Shown: positions 50,664-59,652, counted from the first letter of the stretch. The stretch is 64,000 nucleotides of DNA from SIG565 sp045590755 (GCA_045590755.1 JAZNRP010000026.1:29274-93273), one strand, 5' to 3'. Notes: generated by a model not told the origin, from the sequence alone. Program-made: numbers and translations.

Positions 50664-51278
50664 ATGGAAAAAATCAATATTAAAAATTTAACTATTGCTT
50701 TTTTAATAGCACTAATTTTGACAGTCTCAATTGAAGCGGTTGGCTTTGAAGCTAAATGTGATGATTTACGAAACAACATTTTAAGACTGCATATTTTAGC
50801 TAATTCCGATAGTGAAGAAGACCAGAAATTAAAATTAGCGGTCCGCGATGCTATTATTAATTCCGATATAGCTGAATTTGATAAATGCACAAATCTCGAA
50901 CAGGCAATTAGCTTTGCTGAAAAAAGCACTGAAGCATTTACCGATATCGCAATGAAAGTAATTAAAGATAATGGCTATGACTATAATGTTACCGCCACAG
51001 TTGATAAATCATATTTCAATACAAGAGTTTACGATGATTTTACACTGCCTGCGGGTGTTTATGATGCACTGATAATTAAAATAGGTAAGGCGAAGGGAAA
51101 AAACTGGTGGTGTGTTATGTTTCCGGCTCTCTGCTTGCCTGCGGCTACAGATGCAAGCTTAACAGACTGTGTTGAGAACAGCAGCGCAGAGATTGCTGAC
51201 AACCCACAGAATTACCAAATTCGCTTTAAATCGGTAGAAATTTATCAATATATTAAAAAAATTCTTTCAAAACAGTAA
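50664..51278 (+). CDS. spoIIR: Stage II sporulation protein R
   Basis: Forespore-made signal that triggers pro-sigma-E processing by SpoIIGA. The 204 residues have an N-terminal membrane/signal segment (LTIAFLIALILTVSIEAVG) and the family motif RNNILRLHILANSDSEEDQ, then LKLAVRDAII and LPAGVYDALIIKIGKAKGKN. AGGAGTG precedes ATG 50664. It stands 55 bases after ispE without a clear terminator. Confidence 0.95.
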   Translation: MEKINIKNLTIAFLIALILTVSIEAVGFEAKCDDLRNNILRLHILANSDSEEDQKLKLAVRDAIINSDIAEFDKCTNLEQAISFAEKSTEAFTDIAMKVIKDNGYDYNVTATVDKSYFNTRVYDDFTLPAGVYDALIIKIGKAKGKNWWCVMFPALCLPAATDASLTDCVENSSAEIADNPQNYQIRFKSVEIYQYIKKILSKQ

Positions 51279-51285
51279 ATTTTAC

Positions 51286-51314
51286 TTGCAATTTCTAATA
51301 ACTTATGGTATCAT
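51286..51314 (+). promoter_or_regulatory. Promoter of rpmE
   Basis: TTGCAA (51286-51291), 17-base spacer, TATCAT (51309-51314). Confidence 0.65.
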
Positions 51315-51349
51315 AACTATGTTATCGAATTATTGAAAGGGGTGTCACC

Positions 51350-51553
51350 ATGAAACAAGGTATTCATCCACAGTATGAAAAGACTGTAATTAAGTGTGCT
51401 TGCGGAGCTGAATTTGAAACAAGCTCAACAAAGAAGGATATTCATTTGGATATCTGCTCAAAATGTCATCCGTTCTTCACAGGAAGACAGAAATTAGTTG
51501 ATACAGGCGGACGCGTTGACAGATTTAAGAAACGTTTTGGCTTGGATAAGTAA
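51350..51553 (+). CDS. rpmE: 50S ribosomal protein L31, zinc-binding type
   Basis: A 67-residue large-subunit protein. Four cysteines (16 and 18 in KCACG, 36 and 39 in CSKC) make it the zinc-binding form, not the zinc-independent YtiA form. TGGRVDRFKKRFG at the C-terminus is typical. GAAAGGGGTG precedes the ATG. It has its own promoter and terminator. Confidence 0.97.
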   Translation: MKQGIHPQYEKTVIKCACGAEFETSSTKKDIHLDICSKCHPFFTGRQKLVDTGGRVDRFKKRFGLDK

Positions 51554-51570
51554 TTTATTTTCAAAGTATA

Positions 51571-51600
51571 CCGTAACCGCTTTTGGTTACGGTTTTCTTT
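51571..51600 (+). terminator. Terminator of rpmE
   Basis: CCGTAACC / GGTTACGG with loop GCTTTT, then TTTTCTTTT. Confidence 0.9.
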
Positions 51601-51628
51601 TATTAAAAAAGAAAGCGTGGGGATAAGT

Positions 51629-52261
51629 ATGGAACTTTTTTCTACCGTTTTAAAGACCGAAAGCGCCGAAATCACAGAAAAGCGTTCGCGGTTTATTGCA
51701 ACAATAGCTCATGTTGAAAGCGAAGAAGAAGCCTTTGAATTTATAAGCAACATTAAATCAAAATATTGGGATGCACGACATAATGTTTACGCTTTCACGA
51801 TTGATAAAAGTAATATTGCACGATATTCCGATGATAGCGAACCGCACGGTACAGCGGGTAAACCCGTATTAGATGTTATTGTAGGTAATAATCTAAAAAA
51901 TACGGTTATAGTTGTGACAAGATATTTTGGCGGCATTTTACTTGGCACGGGTGGTTTGGTCCGTGCATATTCTTCCGCCGCGGCCAATGTCGTAAAATGT
52001 TCCCAAATTTACGAAATGCGAGAGTGTGTTTCTGCAAATATAGAATGTGATTATAATCAGTTCGATACTGTAAAGAGCATTTTAGAAGATTTTTCGGCAG
52101 AAATCACCGCAACCGATTTTCAAACAAGTGTTATTATTACTGCTAATATTGAAGAAGAATTTTTCAAAGATTTTACCGCAAAACTTATAAATTCACTTAA
52201 CGGTAGAGTGAAAATTTCCCCAAATGACAAATTTTTTGCCCCTTTTAAAAAAATATTTTAA
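51629..52261 (+). CDS. YigZ/IMPACT family protein
   Basis: A 210-residue protein of the UPF0029/IMPACT family; YigZ-like members have an RNase-fold-like N-terminal domain whose activity is unsettled. Family blocks are KRSRFIATIAHVESEEEAFE, YWDARHNVYAF, SDDSEPHGTAGKPVLDVI and FGGILLGTGGLVRAYS, then a C-terminal ferredoxin-like domain. GTGGGGATAA precedes ATG 51629, a better site than the in-frame GTG at 51617. Confidence 0.93.
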   Translation: MELFSTVLKTESAEITEKRSRFIATIAHVESEEEAFEFISNIKSKYWDARHNVYAFTIDKSNIARYSDDSEPHGTAGKPVLDVIVGNNLKNTVIVVTRYFGGILLGTGGLVRAYSSAAANVVKCSQIYEMRECVSANIECDYNQFDTVKSILEDFSAEITATDFQTSVIITANIEEEFFKDFTAKLINSLNGRVKISPNDKFFAPFKKIF

Positions 52262-52325
52262 AAAATAAAGGTTTTTGGCATTTTTTAACGAATATAATAA
52301 TATAGAACATTTTTTCGGAGGAAAT

Positions 52326-53324
52326 ATGGCAAATTTTAGGGAAGAATTTGAACAACGGGAAAAAATACTTTTGTCCGATAAAGCCACCTTAAGCTGTAAT
52401 GCAAAGGGTCGTGAAAAATTTGAAGAAAAGTGCGAGCTTCGTACCGATTTTCAGCGCGACCGCGACCGTATAATTCACTCAAAAGCTTTTAGAAGATTAA
52501 AGCACAAAACCCAAGTGTTTTTGTCACCGGAGTCTGACCATTACAGGACAAGGCTTACCCATACTTTAGAAGTGGCGCAAATCGCGCGCACTATTGCGAG
52601 AGCCTTGCGCCTTAACGAAGACCTGACTGAAGCTATAGCTCTTGGTCATGACTTAGGACATACTCCGTTTGGACATGCAGGTGAGCGCGCACTTAATGAA
52701 TTGGCTTCCTTTGAATTCACACATTATGCACAAAGCGTCAGGGTATGTAGGGTGTTAGAAAAATCGGGGGAAGGTCTTAATCTTACTTCGGAAGTTCTTG
52801 ACGGAATTCTCTGTCACACAAAGGGTAAATGGGCATCAACCCTTGAAGGTCAGGTTGTCCGCGTTTCCGACCGAATTGCTTATATAAATCACGATATCGA
52901 TGACGCTATACGCGGTGGTATTATTTCGGGAAGTGATATTCCCGTCGATGTTGTTAAAGCACTGGGGAATACCAAGAGCGAACGAATTAATACACTTGTT
53001 ACATCCGTTGTAAATAATAGTGTCGATTTTATCACTTTGGACGAAAACACAAATAAATTTTATGATATTTTACACGAATATCTTTTTGAAAGCGTATACC
53101 GAAATCCTAAAGCCAAGGGTGAAGAAAGCAAGGTATACGGTATAATTAAGGGGCTATATGACTATTATATCTCACACCCCGAAAAATTAGCGTTTGAATA
53201 TAAAAAGATAATAGAAAATGAAGGTGTAGAAAGGGCAGTGGTTGACTATATTGCAGGTATGACCGACCATTTTGCAACTATGACCTATAGCGATATTTAC
53301 ATACCGAAAGCTTGGAATTATTAA
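52326..53324 (+). CDS. dgt: Deoxyguanosinetriphosphate triphosphohydrolase-like protein
   Basis: HD-domain hydrolase that removes triphosphate from dNTPs. The 332 residues carry the HD metal site (RLTHTLEVAQIARTIA and IALGHDLGHTPFGHAGE), and the SKAFRRLKHKTQVFLSPESD start block. TCGGAGGAAAT precedes ATG 52326. It stands before dnaG and rpoD, the usual Clostridia order, linking dNTP control with replication initiation. Confidence 0.94.
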   Translation: MANFREEFEQREKILLSDKATLSCNAKGREKFEEKCELRTDFQRDRDRIIHSKAFRRLKHKTQVFLSPESDHYRTRLTHTLEVAQIARTIARALRLNEDLTEAIALGHDLGHTPFGHAGERALNELASFEFTHYAQSVRVCRVLEKSGEGLNLTSEVLDGILCHTKGKWASTLEGQVVRVSDRIAYINHDIDDAIRGGIISGSDIPVDVVKALGNTKSERINTLVTSVVNNSVDFITLDENTNKFYDILHEYLFESVYRNPKAKGEESKVYGIIKGLYDYYISHPEKLAFEYKKIIENEGVERAVVDYIAGMTDHFATMTYSDIYIPKAWNY

Positions 53325-53343
53325 TTATTAAGGAGGTTTTAAC

Positions 53344-55101
53344 ATGGCTATACCGGAAGAAATTCTATCGGAAATTAAATACCGTAATGATATAGAAACA
53401 GTTATATCTCCTTATGTTAATTTAAAAAGAAGGGGAAAAAATTTAATTGGTCTTTGTCCCTTTCATAATGAAAAAACTCCTTCCTTTACTCTTTACCCCG
53501 ATAACGGCTCGTTTTATTGTTTTGGTTGCGGTGTCGGCGGTGACATTTTTACATTTACTAAACTAATAGAAAACCTTGATTATATTGAAGCCGTTAAGCT
53601 TTTAGCTGACCGTTCAGGTGTTGCTTTACCAGATGACGGCTATGATGACTCAATGCAAAGGCTCCGTCAGACAGTACTTAATATTAACAAGGAGTCAGCC
53701 AGATTTTTTCATAATTATTTAATGTCTGCGGGCGGCAAATGGGCGCTTGATTATTTATTAGGTCGGGGGTTAACCCTTAAAACCATAAAGCATTTCGGAC
53801 TCGGTGCCGCACCTGATGACTGGGATTTGTTACTTCATCATCTTAAAAGCTTAGGATTTTCGGAAGCTGATATGCTACAGGCTAATGTTATTTCCAAAAG
53901 TAACTCCGGGAAATTTTATGACCGCTTCAGAAATCGCGTAATGTTTCCAATAATCAATTTAAGGGGAAATGTTATCGCCTTTAGCGGAAGAAAAAATCCA
54001 AATGATGAAAAAGCGGCTAAGTTTATCAACTCAACCGATACGGTGGTTTATAAAAAAGGACAAAACCTTTTCGGTATTAATTTCGCTAAAAACGACTGTA
54101 GTGAACGCATAATTTTAGTAGAAGGCAATATGGATGTTGTATCTTTGCAGCAGGCGGGCTTCACTAATACTGTAGCACCGCTTGGTACGGCTTTTACTGT
54201 TGAACAGGCAAAACTACTTAGCCGATATACTAAAGAGATTGTAGTAACTCTGGATGCTGATGCTGCAGGTCAAAAAGCAGTTATGCGTGCTCTTGAAACC
54301 ATGAAGGATTTAGGTATTCCGATACGGGTTTTGGTTTTACCTGAATGTAAGGACCCTGATGAGTTTATTAAAAAGAACGGGGCAGCCCGTTTCAGAATGT
54401 TGCTTGACGGCGCGGTTAGTGATATTGAATACCGTTTGCTTCGTGCCGCAGAAGGTATCGATATGAACTCAGATGACGGCAGACTTAAGTATCTTATAAA
54501 GGCGGCTGAAGTTTTAGCTAATGTTGATGATGCGCTAACAGTTGATTTATATGAGAGTAAGCTTTCGCAAAAATACGGCGTTTCAAAGACTGCGCTGGCC
54601 GCTAAAATCAAGGAAATACGCAGTAACAAAACCAAGCAACGAGTAAAAAAAGAAATTAACGATATAGTTACACCAAAGTTTACTCGAAATGAGGTTAATC
54701 CTGAAAAACGGCTTATGCCAAAAATAGTTTCTGCAGAAGAAACCTTTTTATCGGTTTTATTACAGCATCCCGATTTGTTTGAAGTCGCTTACGAAAGGTT
54801 AAAGCCCGACGATATGGTATCTGCGCTGAATAAACGAATATATGCTGAATTTGCGGAGATTTTAATTGATAATAAGACCATTGATATTTCTTTTTTGGGC
54901 GATAAGTTTTCACCGTCGGAGCTTGGCTATATAGTTTCCCTTCAGAACGGAATGGAAAACGCAGAAGATATTTTGTTTGACTGTATTAATGTCATTCTGA
55001 ACGAGAGTAAAATTCGGACATTGGGGAATTCCGATGACTCTTCGGTTGAGGATTGGCAGAAGAAAATCAAAGATATAATAAACATTAAAAAGGGAGAATA
55101 G
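53344..55101 (+). CDS. dnaG: DNA primase
   Basis: Makes RNA primers for replication. The 585 residues have the CHC2 zinc site (Cys38, His41, Cys59, Cys62 in CPFH ... CFGC), the TOPRIM core (LVEGNMDVVSL then VTLDADAAGQ) near residue 260-310, and a C-terminal DnaB-binding helical domain. AAGGAGG precedes the ATG. Followed by rpoD at 4 bases. Confidence 0.98.
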   Translation: MAIPEEILSEIKYRNDIETVISPYVNLKRRGKNLIGLCPFHNEKTPSFTLYPDNGSFYCFGCGVGGDIFTFTKLIENLDYIEAVKLLADRSGVALPDDGYDDSMQRLRQTVLNINKESARFFHNYLMSAGGKWALDYLLGRGLTLKTIKHFGLGAAPDDWDLLLHHLKSLGFSEADMLQANVISKSNSGKFYDRFRNRVMFPIINLRGNVIAFSGRKNPNDEKAAKFINSTDTVVYKKGQNLFGINFAKNDCSERIILVEGNMDVVSLQQAGFTNTVAPLGTAFTVEQAKLLSRYTKEIVVTLDADAAGQKAVMRALETMKDLGIPIRVLVLPECKDPDEFIKKNGAARFRMLLDGAVSDIEYRLLRAAEGIDMNSDDGRLKYLIKAAEVLANVDDALTVDLYESKLSQKYGVSKTALAAKIKEIRSNKTKQRVKKEINDIVTPKFTRNEVNPEKRLMPKIVSAEETFLSVLLQHPDLFEVAYERLKPDDMVSALNKRIYAEFAEILIDNKTIDISFLGDKFSPSELGYIVSLQNGMENAEDILFDCINVILNESKIRTLGNSDDSSVEDWQKKIKDIINIKKGE

Positions 55102-55104
55102 GGA

Positions 55105-56163
55105 ATGAAAAAGGAATTAGAAAAAAACGAAAGCATTAATTTAAAAGATATCAGCGAGTTTGAAGAAAACGAATCTAAGGGGGATTCTTTAGATGACCTT
55201 GAAAATGCCCCCGAAGATATTGATGAGCTTTTTGCCGAACCGCCGCTATTAGAACTTGACGGTGAGCCGACCGACGATGAATTAAAACTTGAAGAAATTA
55301 ATATTGATGAATTAGATGAAGATGTTAATATTGACCTTGTTGCCCTTGATGATCCTGTAAAGGTTTATTTAAGAGAAATCGGTCGCGTTCCGCTTTTATC
55401 ATCGGAGGAAGAAATTGAGCTTGCTATTAAGCTCAGTAACGGTGACGAATCGGCAAAGCAAAGACTTACTGAAGCCAACTTAAGACTTGTTGTAAGTATA
55501 GCGAAAAAATATGTTGGCAGGGGAATGTATTTCCTTGATTTAATTCAGGAAGGGAATGTGGGCTTAATTAAAGCAGTTGATAAGTTTGACCATACAAAAG
55601 GTTTTAAGTTTTCAACCTATGCTACCTGGTGGATTAGACAGGCGATTACCCGTGCTATAGCTGACCAAGCCAGAACAATCCGAATTCCCGTTCATATGGT
55701 AGAAACTATTAACAGACTCAAAAAAATTCAAAGTCAGTTGCTTCACGAAAACGGCTATGAACCAAGCGAAGAGCTGATTGCCGAAAAAATGAATTTATCG
55801 GTTGAGCGTGTACGCGAAATAATGCGCGTTGCTCAAGAGCCAGTTTCTATGGAAACCCCAATCGGCCCCGAAGAAGATAGTAGACTTATGGACTTTATAC
55901 GCGATGACGATGCATTAGCACCTGATGATGCCGCTTTAAAAACCATTACCAACGAAGATATCGACAGTGTTTTAAAAACATTAACACCGCGCGAAGAAGC
56001 AGTAATTCGTTTACGCTTTGGCTTACACGATGGCAGATGCCATACTCTCGAAGAAGTTGGTATGGAGTTTAATGTTACAAGAGAGCGTATCAGACAGATT
56101 GAAGCTAAGGCTTTAAGAAAATTGCGTCATCCTGTTCGCAGTAATAAATTTAAGGATAGGTAA
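55105..56163 (+). CDS. rpoD: RNA polymerase primary sigma factor RpoD/SigA
   Basis: Housekeeping sigma factor. The 352 residues have an acidic, short region 1.1, then region 1.2 (DPVKVYLREIGRVPLLSSEE), region 2 (NLRLVVSIAKKYVGRGMYFL, FSTYATWWIRQAITRAIADQ), region 3 and region 4.2 (VTRERIRQIEAKALRKLRHP). It reads the TTGACA/TATAAT promoters in this window. End of the dgt-dnaG-rpoD operon. Confidence 0.98.
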   Translation: MKKELEKNESINLKDISEFEENESKGDSLDDLENAPEDIDELFAEPPLLELDGEPTDDELKLEEINIDELDEDVNIDLVALDDPVKVYLREIGRVPLLSSEEEIELAIKLSNGDESAKQRLTEANLRLVVSIAKKYVGRGMYFLDLIQEGNVGLIKAVDKFDHTKGFKFSTYATWWIRQAITRAIADQARTIRIPVHMVETINRLKKIQSQLLHENGYEPSEELIAEKMNLSVERVREIMRVAQEPVSMETPIGPEEDSRLMDFIRDDDALAPDDAALKTITNEDIDSVLKTLTPREEAVIRLRFGLHDGRCHTLEEVGMEFNVTRERIRQIEAKALRKLRHPVRSNKFKDR

Positions 56164-56167
56164 ATAT

Positions 56168-56572
56168 ATGCTTTTAAACTGTGAAACCGATTATGCAATC
56201 CGCATAGTTGCGTGTCTTGCTGATACAGGCGAAAAAATGGATGCAGGCAGTATTTCTGAAAAAACAGGTGTTACACCGAGATATACCTTAAAGATTTTGC
56301 ATAAACTGTCTAAGGGCGATATTGTAAAATCCTACAAAGGCGCCAAGGGTGGTTTTGTTCTGGCTAAAGAGCCCAAAGATATAACTCTTTATGATGTAAT
56401 TGTGCTGATATCCGGTCCAATTACCTTTAGCAGCTGTCAAAAAAGCTCAACACCCTGTACTCATCCTAAGGGTGAGTGTTATTTCAGAAACACCTTCGAG
56501 CAGGTAAGTATTTTTACAGAGAAGTTATTTAAAGAAGCAAATTTTTCAAGGAGTTCAAAAAATGAAATTTAA
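56168..56572 (+). CDS. Rrf2 family transcriptional regulator
   Basis: A 134-residue Rrf2-type regulator. The winged HTH is at the N-terminus (DYAIRIVACLADTGEKMDAG then SISEKTGVTPRYTLKILHKL), and a Cys triad that could hold an iron-sulfur cluster follows in CQKSSTPCTHPKGEC. Rrf2 proteins such as IscR and CymR sense Fe-S, NO or cysteine. It overlaps the TSCPD gene by 11 bases. Neither isc/suf nor cysteine genes are near, so the regulon is unknown. Confidence 0.9.
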   Translation: MLLNCETDYAIRIVACLADTGEKMDAGSISEKTGVTPRYTLKILHKLSKGDIVKSYKGAKGGFVLAKEPKDITLYDVIVLISGPITFSSCQKSSTPCTHPKGECYFRNTFEQVSIFTEKLFKEANFSRSSKNEI

Positions 56573-56822
56573 CTATACACCGTCAGGCGTTTGTTCAAGA
56601 AGCATTGAAATTAATATTGACGATAACGGTATTATTGAGAATGTAGCGTTTACAGGCGGTTGCAATGGTAATTTAAAGGGTATTTCTAACCTTGTTGTTG
56701 GTATGAATATTGACGATGTAATTAAAAAGCTTGAAAATATTAAATGCGGCTTTAAGCAAACCTCCTGTCCTGCACAGTTAGCAAATGCATTAAAAAAATA
56801 TAAACAAGATAAGGGGGATTAA
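56562..56822 (+). CDS. TSCPD domain protein (TIGR03905 family)
   Basis: An 86-residue protein with the TSCPD signature TSCPAQLANAL near the C-terminus and CSRSIEINIDDNGIIENV at the start; related domains are found in ribonucleotide reductases. The family is small and uncharacterised. It overlaps the Rrf2 gene and precedes an unknown gene by 2 bases, suggesting one functional unit. Confidence 0.88.
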   Translation: MKFNYTPSGVCSRSIEINIDDNGIIENVAFTGGCNGNLKGISNLVVGMNIDDVIKKLENIKCGFKQTSCPAQLANALKKYKQDKGD

Positions 56823-56824
56823 GC

Positions 56825-57370
56825 GTGTTTGACGATAGCGATATCAAAATTGCGGGTAATAAACCGTCACAATCCATTAACAAAAATAAAAGTGATACTG
56901 ACGACAGATTACTTACTGCTGAACAGAAAAAATCTGCAAAGCAGTTAGGTATTTCAATTGCAAAAACCTTTTTAAAGAATGTAGATACTGTTTTTGCCGA
57001 CGATAATACCGATTCACAGATGCTCACCCAAAGGCAGCTGCTGTTATCATTTACCGTAACGGTAACCTTAGATGAATATTGTATTAACGATACCGTATCT
57101 GGTATTGCGGAAAAAAGCTTTCTTGATACACTTAAAAAGGATGCGATTGATACCTATAATACCTGTAGTGACACCGGTGCTTTTTCCTTTTATTATCTGG
57201 CATACCGCAGAAAGACCGAAATTGACCGAAGAATGGGGCAGACCTTTGCAATGCTCTGTTCACACGACGGCGACCCTATATATCAGGAGCTCGGCGAAGC
57301 ACTTTACTGTTGGTTTGTATCGGTTGTAAAAAAGGAAATTTTAAATCATAAATTAAATAAAACCGTTTAA
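56825..57370 (+). CDS. Hypothetical protein
   Basis: I do not recognise this 181-residue protein. It starts with a polar, Asp/Ser/Lys-rich tail (about 1-35), then a mostly helical domain with FSFYYLAYRRKTEIDRRMGQ and a late YCWFVSVVKKEIL. No signal peptide or membrane segment. The GTG start at 56825 is preceded by GGGGGAT. The small gap from the TSCPD gene indicates coupling. It ends just before a strong inverted repeat. Confidence 0.7.
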   Translation: MFDDSDIKIAGNKPSQSINKNKSDTDDRLLTAEQKKSAKQLGISIAKTFLKNVDTVFADDNTDSQMLTQRQLLLSFTVTVTLDEYCINDTVSGIAEKSFLDTLKKDAIDTYNTCSDTGAFSFYYLAYRRKTEIDRRMGQTFAMLCSHDGDPIYQELGEALYCWFVSVVKKEILNHKLNKTV

Positions 57371-57373
57371 CAG

Positions 57374-57412
57374 AACACTCCCTAATACATATACTGTAAA
57401 TTAGGGAGTGTT
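57374..57412 (+). promoter_or_regulatory. Hairpin sequestering the amidase ribosome site
   Basis: AACACTCCCTAAT (57374-57386) pairs perfectly with ATTAGGGAGTGTT (57400-57412), 13 pairs with a 13-base loop. The 3' arm contains the only Shine-Dalgarno sequence (AGGGAG) for the ATG at 57418. It may also terminate weakly (TTTATTT follows). Confidence 0.7.
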
Positions 57413-57417
57413 TATTT

Positions 57418-58158
57418 ATGCCTAAAATTTATTTAAGCCCGTCAACCCAGGAGTTTAATCCGTATGTAGGCGGCGGCAACGAAGAATATTATATGAATTT
57501 AATTGCGGATGCTATGATTCCTTATCTTGATGCAACGGGAATTTCATATTCAAGAAATACACCTGATATGACTGCGGCATCATCAATCAGAGAATCAAAT
57601 ATGGGTAATTATGATGTGCATTTAGCTCTACATTCAAATGCATCCCCGCCACAGAATGCGGGACAGAACAGGGGAAGCGAAGTGTATTATTACCCGGGAA
57701 GCGCTAACGGTAAGCGACTGGCTGATATAATTGCTAATAATCTTAAACTGATTTACCCGCTTCCAAATCGTGTTCGTGCAATTCCAACCACAACTTTAGG
57801 TGAAGTAAGGCGAACCCGCGCGCCGAGTGTACTTATTGAATTTGCATATCACGACAACAGCGAAGATGCTGATTGGATTAGAAATAATATCGATGAAATT
57901 GCAAGAAATGTTGTAGTGTCCCTTGCAGATTATTTCGATATACCGTTTATGATGCCTGGCGGCACAAGCAATGCCGTAGTTGTAACATCGGGTAGAAATC
58001 TAAATCTTCGCAATATGCCAAGTCTTAATTCGCAAATTATCGGTAAAATACCTAACGGCGCCACAGTTACAGTTTTTTCAAACAACGGAGAATGGAGTTC
58101 CGTGAGCTATAACGGCCTTACTGGCTTTGTTAATAACAATTATTTGAACTTTTATTAA
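57418..58158 (+). CDS. N-acetylmuramoyl-L-alanine amidase with SH3 domain
   Basis: A 246-residue Amidase_3-type protein with a C-terminal SH3 (RNLNLRNMPSLNSQIIGKIP). Zinc ligands Glu22/23 (NEEYYMN), His72 (ALHSNA) and Glu141 (LIEFAYHDN) are present, but the first ligand motif, DPGH in canonical enzymes, reads SPST (7-10), so the expected His is missing. Such SPSTQ-starting amidases form a known-looking group in Clostridia. No signal peptide is visible. Its ribosome site lies in a hairpin. Confidence 0.85.
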   Translation: MPKIYLSPSTQEFNPYVGGGNEEYYMNLIADAMIPYLDATGISYSRNTPDMTAASSIRESNMGNYDVHLALHSNASPPQNAGQNRGSEVYYYPGSANGKRLADIIANNLKLIYPLPNRVRAIPTTTLGEVRRTRAPSVLIEFAYHDNSEDADWIRNNIDEIARNVVVSLADYFDIPFMMPGGTSNAVVVTSGRNLNLRNMPSLNSQIIGKIPNGATVTVFSNNGEWSSVSYNGLTGFVNNNYLNFY

Positions 58159-58185
58159 AGCTTGTGTAAATAACACAAGCTTTTT
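58157..58185 (+). terminator. Terminator of the amidase gene
   Basis: AAAGCTTGTGT / ACACAAGCTTT followed by TTTC-TTG; the stem overlaps the amidase stop codon. Confidence 0.8.
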
Positions 58186-58186
58186 C

Positions 58187-58215
58187 TTGTATTTTTAATT
58201 AAAATGATATATAAT
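58187..58215 (+). promoter_or_regulatory. Promoter of the site-2 protease operon
   Basis: TTGTAT (58187-58192), 17-base spacer, TATAAT (58210-58215). Confidence 0.6.
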
Positions 58216-58241
58216 ATTTAATTAGATTGGAGTGGTATGTC

Positions 58242-58922
58242 TTGTTGATTGATGCGATTAACGGCAATATAGGTTTGATTGAGTTTCTTATTTATACTCT
58301 TTCAAGTCTTATTGTAATTTTTTTAACACTTCCTATACACGAATTTGCCCACGCTTTCGCTTCGGACAAGTTGGGCGACCATACTGCAAGATACAGTGGC
58401 AGATTGACACTCAATCCCTTTGCCCATATCGATTATATCGGCGCCGCTTTCATACTGCTTTTCGGTTTCGGCTGGGCAAAACCTGTTCCTGTTAATACAA
58501 GGTCGTTTAATAACCCAAAGCGTGATATGGCTATTACCGCAGTCGCAGGACCTATCGCGAATATTATTTTGGCATTTATTTCACTAATTGTGTATTTTAT
58601 TTTATACTCGGTTTACACAGTGGTCGATTTTATTGCGCTGCCATATATTGCGCTTGTGTTTTTTTATATTGCTGATATAAACATCGCTCTTGCGGTATTT
58701 AATTTGTTACCCATTCCGCCGCTTGACGGCTCTCGTGTTCTTACAGCAATATTACCTAATAGAATCTACTATAAAATAATGCAATATGAAAGAATTTTAA
58801 TCATTGTTGTTTTTGTGTTACTTTATACAGGAATTTTGTCCCGACCGCTTTCTATACTATCGAACTATATCTTTAACGGAATGTTAACTCTGTTAAACAC
58901 TATCTTTTCTTTATTTATCTAA
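58242..58922 (+). CDS. Site-2 protease family metalloprotease (M50)
   Basis: Membrane-embedded zinc protease, about 226 residues and five or six segments. The zinc motif is HEFAHAF (near residue 35) and the third ligand region NLLPIPPLDGSRVL is present. Its substrate is unknown; it is of the non-PDZ, short type. GGAG at 58229 gives correct spacing to TTG 58242. It precedes scpA, a frequent arrangement in Clostridia. Confidence 0.9.
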   Translation: MLIDAINGNIGLIEFLIYTLSSLIVIFLTLPIHEFAHAFASDKLGDHTARYSGRLTLNPFAHIDYIGAAFILLFGFGWAKPVPVNTRSFNNPKRDMAITAVAGPIANIILAFISLIVYFILYSVYTVVDFIALPYIALVFFYIADINIALAVFNLLPIPPLDGSRVLTAILPNRIYYKIMQYERILIIVVFVLLYTGILSRPLSILSNYIFNGMLTLLNTIFSLFI

Positions 58923-58938
58923 GAGTAGGGGAATTTTA

Positions 58939-59652
58939 ATGGAAACGAATTTTTCTTATAAGCTGGAAGGCTTTGAAGGTCCGCTTGATTTATTGCTTCA
59001 GCTTATAGCAAAAAACAAATTAGATATTTACGACATACAGTTAACGGTACTTATTGACCAGTATCTTCAGCAAATTGAAGCTATGCAGCAAGATACCGCA
59101 GATGTTGCAAGTGAGTTTTTAGAAATGGCATCCCGCCTTATTTACTTAAAAACAGTAAAGCTTCTTCCAAAGCACGACGAGTACGAGCAGCTTAAGGATG
59201 AATTTGTCGGTGAGCTTATTGAATATCAGACCTGTCGAAAAATCGCCGAGCTTTTATCAAAACAAACCGATGGATTTGACAAGTTTATAAAAGCACCTTC
59301 AAAGGTCGAGCTACCTAAAACATATGAGCTTGTTCACCCAAAAGAAGTACTTTTTGATGCATATATTTCGGCTGTGGGTAGAGGACAGAGACGCCTGCCG
59401 CCCAACACAGACGCTTTTGCAAAAATTGTTGCTAAAAAGATTGTATCTGTATCAACAAAGATTGTTTTTGTTATGCGAAATTTAATTACCAAAGGTCCGC
59501 AAAGATTAGCAAAGCTTTATAATAGCGCCAAAAGCCGTTCCGAGCTTGTTGCAACATTTCTTGCAGTGTTAGAGCTTTGCAAGGCAAACCGCGTACATAT
59601 TAAGGGCGACGGAAATGATGCGGAAATCAAGATAATTAAGGAGAGAAAATAA
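58939..59652 (+). CDS. scpA: Segregation and condensation protein A
   Basis: Kleisin subunit that bridges the SMC heads and ScpB in chromosome condensation. The 237 residues open with YKLEGFEGPLDLLLQLIAKN and DIYDIQLTVLIDQYLQ, the standard N-terminal domain, and end in a winged-helix C-terminus (SRSELVATFLAVLELCKANR). The stop is immediately followed by scpB. smc is not in the window. Confidence 0.97.
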   Translation: METNFSYKLEGFEGPLDLLLQLIAKNKLDIYDIQLTVLIDQYLQQIEAMQQDTADVASEFLEMASRLIYLKTVKLLPKHDEYEQLKDEFVGELIEYQTCRKIAELLSKQTDGFDKFIKAPSKVELPKTYELVHPKEVLFDAYISAVGRGQRRLPPNTDAFAKIVAKKIVSVSTKIVFVMRNLITKGPQRLAKLYNSAKSRSELVATFLAVLELCKANRVHIKGDGNDAEIKIIKERK

